From positions 1 to 64,000 of IMG/VR virus record IMGVR_UViG_3300022918_000011: a stretch of DNA of 64,000 nt. One strand, written 5' to 3'. This stretch comes from a virus. This document shows, in pieces, positions 1-6,993 of this stretch. The notes beneath the pieces are model-generated. The model saw only the letters and a program-made list of their open reading frames with translations, was not told the origin of the DNA and searched no databases. How positions within the stretch are numbered: the stretch's first letter is position 1; each line of letters starts with the position of its first letter. The position numbers and the translations under genes were made by a program.

Positions 1-123
1 CCTGTACACGCCGAACGCTGCGAATCCCACTGACGCCAACGCCCACACCAAGCGCACGGCTGTGTTGCCCGTGGAGAAGGATAGGCAGGCGTATGCGAAG
101 GTGAATATTAGAAGGTAGGTCAC
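1..123 (-). CDS. Small membrane protein, partial (runs off left edge)
   Basis: Forty-one codons are visible and the frame is still open at base 1, so the C-terminus lies outside the window. The GTG start (123-121) overlaps the TGA stop of the upstream gene in a GTGA junction, which implies translational coupling. The visible part begins MTYLLIFTFAYACLSFSTG, a hydrophobic segment, then a short polar turn with Arg, then a second hydrophobic stretch. This looks like a two-helix membrane protein. It is the third member of a leftward chain of such genes. No family is recognised. Confidence 0.6.
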   Translation of the reverse strand, partial: MTYLLIFTFAYACLSFSTGNTAVRLVWALASVGFAAFGVYR

Positions 124-266
124 AGTCCGAAGCTCCTGTAGCTGAAGGTCGCGAGGATGAGCAGGACCATGGTGGAGAACACGGCCGCGATGCGGTGGAG
201 GCGAGCAGGGAAGAAGGCGCCCACGGTGAAGATGAGGGCGGCTGTGAGGAGGAGGGTGAGGGTCAC
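120..266 (-). CDS. Small two-helix membrane protein (48 aa)
   Basis: The GTG start sits inside the stop codon of the gene before it (GTGA), and its own stop overlaps the next start the same way. Longer readings of the frame upstream of this GTG would lie wholly inside the preceding gene, so the short start is preferred. The protein has a hydrophobic helix (about residues 2-18), a turn containing PARLHR, and a second helix (about 26-42). No family is recognised. Its layout resembles that of both flanking genes. Confidence 0.6.
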   Translation of the reverse strand: MTLTLLLTAALIFTVGAFFPARLHRIAAVFSTMVLLILATFSYRSFGL

Positions 267-472
267 GATGTTGACCTCGTCGACGACAGCATCTTCTGCC
301 CTGCCAGAGCCCAGGCATACGCCAAGACTGACAGTGAGGCACACGCCAGGCACGAGATTGCCCGGGTCGCTGGACTGTCGCTCATGGTGCAGATCACGAG
401 GGAGGCGAGGGTGGCTGCGAGGATCAGGTAGAAGATGAGGGTGAGGAGGAGGACTTGGGTTTGGGTGGGCAT
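263..472 (-). CDS. Small membrane protein (69 aa)
   Basis: This is the first visible gene of the leftward chain, starting at ATG 472-470 (MPTQTQVLLLTLIFYL). An AGGA about 11 bases upstream could serve as ribosome-binding site. It has one strong hydrophobic helix at residues 6-28 and a second at about 37-55. A longer frame to 583 has no better start and its added residues look non-coding. The G-rich plus strand here follows from Leu/Thr/Ile codons on the minus strand. Function is unknown. Confidence 0.6.
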   Translation of the reverse strand: MPTQTQVLLLTLIFYLILAATLASLVICTMSDSPATRAISCLACASLSVLAYAWALAGQKMLSSTRSTS

Positions 473-610
473 GAGGGTGAAGTCCTGTAGGTGCAGGGAA
501 TTGAGGGAGTGTATAGGGGAAAATCGAAAATGGAAAATTTTCTGGCGGGGACCAGGGCGTAGCACGCCACTGACGTGCTGCATAAAACAGGGGCGGGGGT
601 TAGTACCGTA

Positions 611-623
611 CCAGACGAACGGT
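611..623 (+). repeat. 13-base repeat CCAGACGAACGGT, copy 1
   Basis: The sequence CCAGACGAACGGT occurs identically here and at 4280-4292, both times inside one of the two long non-coding stretches. I did not notice a third copy. It could be a binding site for a phage protein or part of a promoter. Confidence 0.5.
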
Positions 624-744
624 CATACTTTTCCTACATCTTTCGCTTGCTCTTATACTTCTTATCCCTCATAGTTCACCCCATGCACTGACCACACGGT
701 CTAGCGCAAGGGCTCTAGCTTCACTGCCCGCCCAGCTTCTAGCT

Positions 745-822
745 TTGCCAGTGCCTCGGCTTTCACCTGCCATGCACCCTGTCTGCCGCTTCATTGGCAC
801 TGGCAAGCCCCGCTCTTTAACA
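745..822 (+). promoter_or_regulatory. boxB-like hairpin followed by boxA (antitermination-type site)
   Basis: The arms TTGCCAGTGCC (745-755) and GGCACTGGCAA (796-806) are perfect 11-base inverted repeats with a 40-base loop. Four bases later comes CGCTCTTTAACA (811-822). This matches the bacterial rrn boxA consensus TGCTCTTTAACA at 11 of 12 positions. In rrn leaders, boxA recruits NusB/S10 to make RNA polymerase termination-resistant, and a hairpin precedes it. The loop is longer than a classical boxB loop. A role in reading through the terminators of the rightward block is inference. Confidence 0.55.
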
Positions 823-1099
823 GTTAGTGATTGACATATGCGGATAGCCGCAAACCAGCACAGACCCGTATTCGGGCTGATGGGGAAGTGTTGCCGGTAG
901 ATAAGGGGCCATTGAGTACGCCATGCCTTTTGAAGCCGTCACCATGACCATGTGAGAACCAACCAACTAGAAAGCAGAACACGGTCTAGTCAACGGGATT
1001 GGGAAACTTAACCAGTATGCAGCTATCAGGCGGGACCACTTCCTAATGGGAACCACTCTCTAAGCCTAACGCCAATCAATCCTACTTTAATGAGTACCC

Positions 1100-1111
1100 C
1101 ACTCTTTAACA
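1100..1111 (+). promoter_or_regulatory. Second boxA-like element
   Basis: CACTCTTTAACA matches boxA at 10 of 12 positions (TGCTCTTTAACA) and lies in the same orientation as the copy at 811-822, 289 bases downstream. No obvious hairpin lies just upstream of this copy. Two such elements ahead of one transcription unit make chance less likely. Confidence 0.45.
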
Positions 1112-1225
1112 TAGCTAACTTAAACATCGAACGCTTAACCGCACGGTATATGCACATGCTCTACCTTAAACAGTTTCATCCCTGCATATAACCGACAACT
1201 AATAGCAATCGATAACAGAATATAC

Positions 1226-1248
1226 ACAGCCTCCTAAACCGAGGCTGT
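1226..1248 (+). terminator. Leader hairpin without U-run
   Basis: ACAGCCTC (1226-1233) and GAGGCTGT (1241-1248) form a perfect 8-bp stem with a 7-base loop. There is no downstream T-run, so it is not a standard intrinsic terminator. It could be an attenuator, a processing site or an RNA-stabilising element for the gene at 1341. Confidence 0.4.
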
Positions 1249-1340
1249 CACAACGGATTAGGATTAGCTTTAACAGTTGTTTGTAACAAGGCTACTAACA
1301 AGTACCCTTGCCCCAACTAACTGGAAATAGGAATAACATC

Positions 1341-2144
1341 ATGGCCGCTCTCACTCTCAACGTTCAAGGTAAAACCGTTAACGCTGCAATGATCAACGGC
1401 TTTGCCCGCCGTGTCGGTAGCCTCGACGACGTACTGTCTGTATGGGCTAACGCTGCTACCTTGCAAGTAGCTGTACATGGCAATCGCAACTGGATTGACC
1501 AACTGTTTAACATGCCTACCCTTCAGCTGAAGAACGGCGACTTGAACAAACTGGGCAAAGAAGTTCTTGCCTACATTCAAGCGCACTGCCCTCGGATTGT
1601 ATGGAATAAAGATAACCGCACCATCGGCCTAACCAAGCTGGTCAAAGAGTCCATCCTTGCTACTCACTTTGTAGCTGTCGGCGCTACTGAAGAAAGCGAG
1701 ACTGTCAGCCTGCATCGTAACAAGTTCTACCAGCTTCACGGTGACTTTGCCTTGACCTTCTCCGAGTTCAAGAACCTTGCCTCTGAGAAAGCCGAGCCTG
1801 AAGAGAAAGAAGTTAGCATGACTGCTAAAGCTTTCATTACCCAAGCAACTAAGGCTCTCGAATGCTTCAAGGCCGAACGTTTGGTTGGCACTCCGGATGA
1901 GTTGTTTGCCGCCGCCGCCCATGCCAAGGCCCTCTTTATGGCACTGGATGCAGCGCATACCAAGTCGATGGAAGCGAAGTTGGTAGCCATGCAAGAAAGC
2001 GGCGCCGGTCACACACTGGCGGACGAATTCGACACTGCCCGTATCGACATGTCCAACGGCACTATCAGCAACAAATCCCGTCAAGCCCCCGGTCCAGTGG
2101 GTCTGGCTGAAGCAATCGAAGCTAAGGCCGAGGTAGCGGCATGA
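1341..2144 (+). CDS. Hypothetical protein (267 aa), first gene of the rightward block
   Basis: I place the start at ATG 1341 (MAALTLNVQGK), 8-9 bases after an AGGA. A TTG in frame at 1308 has no ribosome-binding site. Codon use is somewhat more AT-rich than in the genes that follow. The protein is soluble with no signal peptide. Residues 1-130 look like an alpha/beta fold, and residues 150-267 are Ala/Glu-rich and probably helical. Its place directly behind the long leader suggests early, high expression. I do not recognise a family. Confidence 0.7.
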   Translation: MAALTLNVQGKTVNAAMINGFARRVGSLDDVLSVWANAATLQVAVHGNRNWIDQLFNMPTLQLKNGDLNKLGKEVLAYIQAHCPRIVWNKDNRTIGLTKLVKESILATHFVAVGATEESETVSLHRNKFYQLHGDFALTFSEFKNLASEKAEPEEKEVSMTAKAFITQATKALECFKAERLVGTPDELFAAAAHAKALFMALDAAHTKSMEAKLVAMQESGAGHTLADEFDTARIDMSNGTISNKSRQAPGPVGLAEAIEAKAEVAA

Positions 2145-2449
2145 TTGCCGCTTTGCTGGTAGTCGTTGCTTGCGCCGGGAACGGCGCATGTAACTCATAT
2201 GAGCCCCAGACGTGGTATGCGCCGACCGCCGAGGAACTGGAAACGTGCGCCACCATGGCCGATGATTTGATCCTGTTAGGAAAGCGGGCGTCCTGCCAAG
2301 TGGTGCCGATGGCCGAGGAGGAGGCTAAAAAGACTTCCTTTGCCACCCCGGAGAAAGCGCATCGAATCCGCTTCACTTATCAGGGTGATAAGCCCCGCAA
2401 CGTCGAAGCGGCAATCAGTTTCATCCTGCCAGCTGGGTACGTGTTTTGA
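2141..2449 (+). CDS. Small exported protein (102 aa)
   Basis: It starts in an ATGA overlap with the previous stop. The N-terminus MIAALLVVVACAGNGACNS is hydrophobic. VVAC (Cys11) could act as a lipobox, but the usual Lys/Arg at the very N-terminus is missing, so export is likely rather than certain. The rest is polar with three more Cys (two in the first 40 residues, one near 52), which could form disulfides in the periplasm. Function is unknown. Confidence 0.6.
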   Translation: MIAALLVVVACAGNGACNSYEPQTWYAPTAEELETCATMADDLILLGKRASCQVVPMAEEEAKKTSFATPEKAHRIRFTYQGDKPRNVEAAISFILPAGYVF

Positions 2450-2462
2450 TTCTTACTTACAT

Positions 2463-2484
2463 GAGGGCGGCCGCCGCCGCCCTC
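2463..2484 (+). terminator. Strong GC hairpin after the first two genes
   Basis: GAGGGCGG and CCGCCCTC form a perfect 8-bp stem with loop CCGCCG, 14 bases after the stop of the preceding gene. There is no T-run, so alone it may act only as a pause or 3'-end stabiliser. A complete terminator follows at 2589. Confidence 0.4.
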
Positions 2485-2588
2485 ACTTCCATAGCCCTAG
2501 TTTGCGCCGGCGTCCTTGACACCGTAGGTCGCTGCCTGGCGTCGACGGTCGTCTTCCTTTTCGCCTAACCCTTTGTTTTTCCCACCCC

Positions 2589-2619
2589 AGCCTCTGACCG
2601 AAAAGTCAGGGGCTTTTTT
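2589..2619 (+). terminator. Intrinsic terminator
   Basis: AGCCTCTGAC (2589-2598) pairs with GTCAGGGGCT (2605-2614) with one G-U pair and loop CGAAAA. It is followed by TTTTT. It would end the transcript of the two genes starting at 1341. Confidence 0.8.
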
Positions 2620-2666
2620 ACACGCGCGCGCCTGGCATCCGTGCCCAAGTTCCGTCCGATGCCTTC

Positions 2667-2752
2667 CAGAGGAAACCATCATGTAAACGAACCTGTAAGA
2701 GCCGACCAAAATTACTGGGACTTGGTCCCAAAGGAGAAATCCAATGCGCTGA
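2667..2752 (+). other. Two ribosome-binding sites followed by minimal ORFs (ATG-TAA and ATG-CGC-TGA)
   Basis: AGAGGA at 2668-2673 precedes ATG TAA at 2681-2686 by 7 bases. AAGGAG at 2731-2736 precedes ATG CGC TGA at 2744-2752 by 7 bases. Between them a 6-bp hairpin with a 3-base loop (2716-2730) ends right at the second AAGGAG. Both sites sit between two terminators. They may be remnants of deleted genes, start-stop regulatory elements, or part of a short RNA. No larger ORF explains the stretch 2620-2795. Confidence 0.4.
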
Positions 2753-2795
2753 ATTGACTCACGGGCAGATTCCCTAATGCGAGTCGCGCCTAAAC

Positions 2796-2819
2796 CGCCG
2801 GATTAATTCCGGCGTTTTT
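2796..2819 (+). terminator. Intrinsic terminator
   Basis: CGCCGGA (2796-2802), loop TTAAT and TCCGGCG (2808-2814) form a 7-bp stem followed by TTTTT. It lies 50 bases before the next gene. The next gene is therefore probably reached by antitermination or from a promoter I cannot see. Confidence 0.8.
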
Positions 2820-2871
2820 ATTATCTGCAAAAACCCTTATTTTTCAATGACATGACCCAAGGATAAGCATT

Positions 2872-3357
2872 ATGAACCCTATGACCAACATGACCCAGCT
2901 CGCCGCCCAAATCGCCGCCGAAGGTGCCGTTTACGACCACGCCGCCGACCTGCCTTTCCCCAACATTTACTGGGCCACGGTGTCCACGTTCGACGGGCAG
3001 GCGGTCAACACTTTCATCGCCGCCGACCATACCAATGCAGCCGTCGGCAAAGTGTCGAACTGGTGCGCAGCCAATCACAAGTTCCGGCCGCATCGCTCGA
3101 ACTCGGTTATCAAGCTGCGCCGCATGCTGCTCGGCGACGTGATCCACAACCCGGCCGCGTTCGACACCGTGTTTGCCGCTGCCATCGCCAACAACGAACA
3201 CGACAACATTGCCAAGCTGCGCATGCTGCCGTTGTGGATTGCCGACAAGGTTAAGGTGACGCCGGACAGGATCGATATGTCCTCCGCTGACGCCATCTGG
3301 CAGCGTGTGGCCAGCGATCTGGAGCGGTACAGCGCACCGGTACGGGTTTTGCGTTAA
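2872..3357 (+). CDS. Hypothetical protein (161 aa)
   Basis: The start ATG follows AAGGA with 6-base spacing. In-frame ATGs at codons 4 and 7 are less likely given that spacing. The protein is soluble, mixed alpha/beta, and has a basic centre (residues 65-85, rich in Arg/Lys/His) that could touch nucleic acid. It is the first gene after the 2796 terminator and is followed by two genes in the same direction. No family is recognised. Confidence 0.65.
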   Translation: MNPMTNMTQLAAQIAAEGAVYDHAADLPFPNIYWATVSTFDGQAVNTFIAADHTNAAVGKVSNWCAANHKFRPHRSNSVIKLRRMLLGDVIHNPAAFDTVFAAAIANNEHDNIAKLRMLPLWIADKVKVTPDRIDMSSADAIWQRVASDLERYSAPVRVLR

Positions 3358-3407
3358 ACGTCTCATACGTCGTCTCAGAAGCTTACATCAGCCAAGGAAT
3401 TAGAATT

Positions 3408-3845
3408 ATGGCCTTCCCCCTCTACACACGATCCCAGATCATCACAGCAGCCAACCACGTCCTCGACGTCACCGTGGCCCTGAGTCTGGACGTCACCGCG
3501 TTCCAAGACTCGTTCATGATCGACGTACTGGAGAACATCCGCGCACCGTCCTCGATCCCGGAAGTACAGGAGGCCATGGCAGCGGAGCTCACCGCCTACG
3601 CCGAAGGTCTGCGCGATTACATGCGGGTCACGCTCATCAAGCACCACTGCGAGTTCGTCTATCGCCACAACGGCAGCCTGTACAAGGTCGACGACGTGGT
3701 CCGGGCCTTGAGCACCGAGCAGATGATGCAGGCGACGGTGGCCTACGTCTGGACCGGGACCGACCTGGCGTTCACCCCGTGGTCAGCGCCGATTCCCAAT
3801 CATGCAGCGTCGAGACTGGCAGGATTGTCAGAGGTGGCAGCGTGA
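3408..3845 (+). CDS. Hypothetical protein (145 aa)
   Basis: It starts at ATG after an AAGGAATTAGAATT leader (AAGGA, spacing 9). It is predicted soluble and mostly helical, beginning MAFPLYTRSQIITAANHVL. It ends in a GTGA overlap with a small membrane protein gene, so the two are probably made together. No known domain is seen. Confidence 0.65.
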   Translation: MAFPLYTRSQIITAANHVLDVTVALSLDVTAFQDSFMIDVLENIRAPSSIPEVQEAMAAELTAYAEGLRDYMRVTLIKHHCEFVYRHNGSLYKVDDVVRALSTEQMMQATVAYVWTGTDLAFTPWSAPIPNHAASRLAGLSEVAA

Positions 3846-4048
3846 GCCTGGTCGTGGCCGTCTCTCAGGCCGTTGCTGACATCCTGGGCGTCAGCGTACC
3901 TACCGCTGCGTTAATCGCGCTGGTGGTGACTGTAGGGGCGGTGGGTGTGGTCATTACCGGCCTGGCAGCGGGTATGGAGGCGTGGTCAGCGTACCGGCTG
4001 CGCATGGCTCGACGTAAAGGTGGCTGTGCAGTCCGTATCCACAGATGA
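3842..4048 (+). CDS. Small membrane protein (68 aa)
   Basis: The GTG start overlaps the preceding TGA (GTGA). It begins MSLVVAVSQAVADILGVSV, then has a long glycine/valine-rich hydrophobic segment at about residues 21-44, and ends with a basic tail (RLRMARRKGG). This fits a single-pass or hairpin inner-membrane protein with a positively charged cytoplasmic end. A longer frame begins at ATG 3779, but that part lies inside the previous gene. Function is unknown. Confidence 0.6.
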   Translation: MSLVVAVSQAVADILGVSVPTAALIALVVTVGAVGVVITGLAAGMEAWSAYRLRMARRKGGCAVRIHR

Positions 4049-4762
4049 GGTGGGAGCAAGGTGCGGGTCGGCGGCCGGGGCGCGAGTTGCGAACCTCGGC
4101 AGCAGGCAACTTGAGGCTGTGAAAGAAAGGGATATCGGCAGCATAGATTAGAGGCTGAGTCAACACCTTTCTGTGCCTCTATCTATAACAGTAGTTTCTT
4201 TACCATTCTAAAGAAATATATAAAGAGGGTGGGTATAAGGGTGAGTCAGAAGTGGAATAAAAAGTAGGGTGTTTGAAATCCAGACGAACGGTAATCTGAA
4301 AAATTATTACTCTTCCCTATGCTCTGTATTTCAAACAGGGTCCTAATCAGCGTAAATCCCCCCGTCGCTGTTCCTTATCCTCCTCACCCTCCCCTCCCAC
4401 CAAACCCTCACCCTCACTGCCTCCCAACCCTTCCCCAACACCCTCATCTCCACCTTCCCCTTATACCACCCAAAAATCATACTTCAGGCCAATAGCGAAA
4501 AGTGCCAGTTCGTTATTATATACTCGCCTGTCATCGCGAAAAATTAGCTTATCCTCTGATACCTATCCCCCCCCACGAACGAGGATCCTCCACGAAGTCA
4601 TTTCTTGTACTCGAAAGCTATAAGTTATATTTTGCTAAAAATCTATACCTAATTACCGCGCCGCCGGAGGGTGCGCGATCAAAAAATGAGATTTTTTCAT
4701 TCAGATTTCCGGGTGCGTGTCAACACCCATGTAGCGAATAACCTTGAATACGGTGAAATAAA
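4049..4762. other. Non-coding region with a 116-base G-free tract
   Basis: About 710 bases contain no supported gene. From 4371 to 4486 the plus strand has a single G (at 4419), an extreme strand asymmetry. Upstream, TGTTTGAAAT (4270-4279) and ATTTCAAACA (4328-4337) form a 10-base inverted repeat around the second copy of the 13-base repeat. Downstream, 4490-4760 is AT-rich with several TATA-like stretches. This composition fits a promoter region or a replication origin, but neither is shown. Confidence 0.6.
4280..4292 (+). repeat. 13-base repeat CCAGACGAACGGT, copy 2
   Basis: This is identical to 611-623. Here it begins right at the inner edge of the left arm of a 10-base inverted repeat (4270-4279 and 4328-4337), so the two may form one composite site. 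Confidence 0.5.
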
Positions 4763-6397
4763 TTGAATCTGGAACTGCTGACCAAAGCTCAAACAGCTGC
4801 ATTACGGCCAACGACACCCGGACCCAAACCCAAGACCCGGAACACACGGCTGCTCAGCCGTTCAGCGCCTCTTAAAGGACCGTTCCAAGCGCTACCAGAT
4901 CCCAAGGGTCATGCCGCCCACAACACAAGGGAGCGTGAGCTGCCGTCGGCCTTGCTCAGGTTCACTGACCCTGTGCAGCGAGATGCCATCGCCGCCCAGC
5001 TGGCCATTGACCAAGCCGAGGAGTTGTTGGCTGCCCGGACGTGGCGCAACTGCCCAGTAGGTCCCGATCAGTTCGGCCCTCTGGACCGCACCGCTGCCAA
5101 AGGTGACCCAGCCTACCGCGACTTCATTAAGGCCGAGCAGCGTCGTCAGCCTGGCCGCTGCCTGATTGGTCCCTCATGCTTCAGCGATAAGGTGCTCGTC
5201 CAGTACGTCGAGCTGCTGGGGCCAGCGGCGTTGTCGCCAGAGGAGGACTTCTTCAGCCCTCCCGTGAGCCCCAGCGTGCTCCCCTACATACTGGGCGGCA
5301 TCACCTTGGCAAACGTCGACGCCCTGTGTGAGCGGGTATTCGTCAGCCTGGGTTTCGACCCGATAGACCCGGCGCTCAAGGGCAGAATGTTGTCCGACGT
5401 GCTCTGTGTCACAGGCTTCAGCCCCAAGGTGCAGCACACGTTCGTGCTTGCCGACGGGATACCGGCCGCCGAGTTCAACCGCTGGCCTGAAGAGAATGAC
5501 GAAGATTTCCTGCGCCGCATGAACGGGGTGCAACGGGGTGGCTTTGTCAGCGGCACCAACAACCTGCGCCATGACTGGTTGCGCCGTACCACTGAGCCAT
5601 TCGCAAGGCATCTGCTCGACTTCGGCGCCGCTTCTTGCACGCTGAGCTGGCGGATAGCCAAGGTGCGGCCGCTGGTCATTGCTGAGGCGCTGAGCGCTTT
5701 CAACCCGCAGAGCCTCTATATGGGGCGGCACAGCATCAAGGACATAATCGAGGTCGATTACCCGGCCTATGTAAACGACTCGGTTGTGTCGGACGAAGCG
5801 TTCTCCAACGCGGTGCGCCGGGTGTTCGAGGGCAGCTGGTTCGACTTGGATCTGGAAGCCAAGCGCGGGTCGATCGCTGCCGATCTGGAGATAGTTCTGG
5901 CGCGCGGGATCATCGGCAAGCTGTCATCGACAGGGCCGAGGTCGTCAGGTCCGGCGCCAAAAATTTCGGCACGTACACTGGTAGGTGCAGCTTTATTGAC
6001 CGGCATACCCGTCGGCAAGTGGGTGCGGTTCGGGATCGACGAGCTGGAACGCCGGGGTGAGTCATTCATCAACCTTCAGGTGTTGGAGGAAGTCATCGAG
6101 CTGATCCTGGATCTGGGCATGTACAACGAAGATCTGGGCGCGGCGGCGCGGTGTGTCGATGAGCTGAACGAGTTTGTAACGACGTTGCGGTTCATTGAAG
6201 AAGACGCAGCAGCTGAGCCGCGGGAACGCTGGAGCCGCAAGCTGCGGGCCGGAACTGATCTGCTCTGGTCACACAAGGGCAGCAATGGCTACTACATCAA
6301 CAGAATCCGGGAGAGCGCTGAGAATCAGGACGAGCTGATCCTGTACAGCAGCAAGCCGGACAGGAAGCTGCTCGGGGTCAAGCCCGGTGAGCTGTAA
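4763..6397 (+). CDS. Large hypothetical protein (544 aa)
   Basis: I accept a TTG start (MNLELLTKAQTAAL) because GGTGA lies 7 bases before it and no ATG/GTG is better placed. The first 60 residues are basic and proline-rich and look disordered. The remainder is globular, alternating helical segments, with no transmembrane helix and no motif I can name. It is the first gene after the long non-coding gap, so it may be an early gene of the second rightward group. Sequence alone gives no function. Confidence 0.65.
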   Translation: MNLELLTKAQTAALRPTTPGPKPKTRNTRLLSRSAPLKGPFQALPDPKGHAAHNTRERELPSALLRFTDPVQRDAIAAQLAIDQAEELLAARTWRNCPVGPDQFGPLDRTAAKGDPAYRDFIKAEQRRQPGRCLIGPSCFSDKVLVQYVELLGPAALSPEEDFFSPPVSPSVLPYILGGITLANVDALCERVFVSLGFDPIDPALKGRMLSDVLCVTGFSPKVQHTFVLADGIPAAEFNRWPEENDEDFLRRMNGVQRGGFVSGTNNLRHDWLRRTTEPFARHLLDFGAASCTLSWRIAKVRPLVIAEALSAFNPQSLYMGRHSIKDIIEVDYPAYVNDSVVSDEAFSNAVRRVFEGSWFDLDLEAKRGSIAADLEIVLARGIIGKLSSTGPRSSGPAPKISARTLVGAALLTGIPVGKWVRFGIDELERRGESFINLQVLEEVIELILDLGMYNEDLGAAARCVDELNEFVTTLRFIEEDAAAEPRERWSRKLRAGTDLLWSHKGSNGYYINRIRESAENQDELILYSSKPDRKLLGVKPGEL

Positions 6398-6418
6398 ACA
6401 AACTTATAAGGTGACGAT

Positions 6419-6988
6419 ATGAGAGCGCCATCGGATCGCCAGAAAGGGTTGAGCCTGGCAGAACAGATAGCACAGCAGGTGCCGGGTTATCAGCCTGTAG
6501 AGCTGGTGACCCGGCTGGAGATGCTGCTTCAGCTGTCCATTGAGTTGAGCCAGCGTCGGTGGCCTTATTACGCCGAGCATCCGGAGTTTGATCGAGAACA
6601 TCAGGCGGCCAACGGCGTCGACCAGATGTTCAAGATGGCCGGCTGCGACCCGCGCTTTCGGGCGGTGGGGCTTTTCTGGTACCGGCCACGACTGGTCTGG
6701 TACTTCGAGGGGCAGGTCAGTGACGGTGCGCTGGCGGCCTTTATCGGGCTGCCAACCAGCCCGCACCAGACAGCCTCTACACCGTTGCAGCGGTACCTGG
6801 GTATGAGCATTAAAGGCATCGGCCTGATGACCAAGGTGCATGGCTGGCTGTGCAAGGCCCGCCGGCTTGCCGGGGTGCCTGAAGTCAAGGACCTGCGCTA
6901 CACCACGACCTATCCGCATATGGCTCCGATTCCTTACACGGAGCCAGAATTCCCGGCAGCTGCCGACTCGCAAATTTATCAGGACTAG
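6419..6988 (+). CDS. Hypothetical protein (189 aa)
   Basis: The ATG follows AAGGTGA with 4-base spacing. The protein is helical at the N-terminus (residues 10-45), with a central Trp/Tyr-rich region (LFWYRPRLVWYFEG) and a Pro-rich C-terminus. There is no signal peptide or membrane helix. The gene ends 5 bases before the five-repeat protein gene, so they share a transcript. No family is recognised. Confidence 0.6.
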   Translation: MRAPSDRQKGLSLAEQIAQQVPGYQPVELVTRLEMLLQLSIELSQRRWPYYAEHPEFDREHQAANGVDQMFKMAGCDPRFRAVGLFWYRPRLVWYFEGQVSDGALAAFIGLPTSPHQTASTPLQRYLGMSIKGIGLMTKVHGWLCKARRLAGVPEVKDLRYTTTYPHMAPIPYTEPEFPAAADSQIYQD

Positions 6989-6993
6989 AACCC

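Larger units (their letters stand above)
473..1340. other. Long non-coding divergent leader region
   Basis: About 870 bases lie between the leftward membrane genes and the first rightward gene. No convincing ORF is present on either strand. The sequence is more AT-rich than the genes and holds a long-armed hairpin followed by boxA, a second boxA, an 8-bp hairpin, an 11-base direct repeat (ACACGGTCTAG at 694-704 and 979-989) and one copy of a 13-base repeat at 611-623. A TTGACA at 831-836 has no matching -10 box. I infer that the early rightward and the leftward promoters lie here, but I cannot place them. Confidence 0.7.

Noticed and set aside
831-860. TTGACA as a promoter in the leader
   Set aside because: No acceptable -10 box at 15-19 bases downstream.
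473-1340. tRNA or other structural RNA gene in the leader
   Set aside because: I looked for a T-arm (GGTTCRA) and cloverleaf pairing and found none. The same holds for 4049-4762.
2497-2709. Leftward 70-codon frame
   Set aside because: It runs through a terminator stem and the two ribosome-binding sites on the other strand, and has no plausible protein features.
3945-4151. 68-codon frame overlapping the membrane gene at 3842
   Set aside because: No ribosome-binding site. It lies largely inside the better-supported GTG-started gene.
4319-4495. Proline-rich frame of about 57 codons through the G-poor tract
   Set aside because: No Shine-Dalgarno sequence, and the composition follows simply from the C-rich strand. 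It reads as a chain of Pro, His and Leu.
4502-4741. 79-codon GTG frame in the non-coding gap
   Set aside because: No ribosome-binding site, odd composition (many rare residue runs, no hydrophobic core) and position in an AT-rich regulatory-looking stretch.
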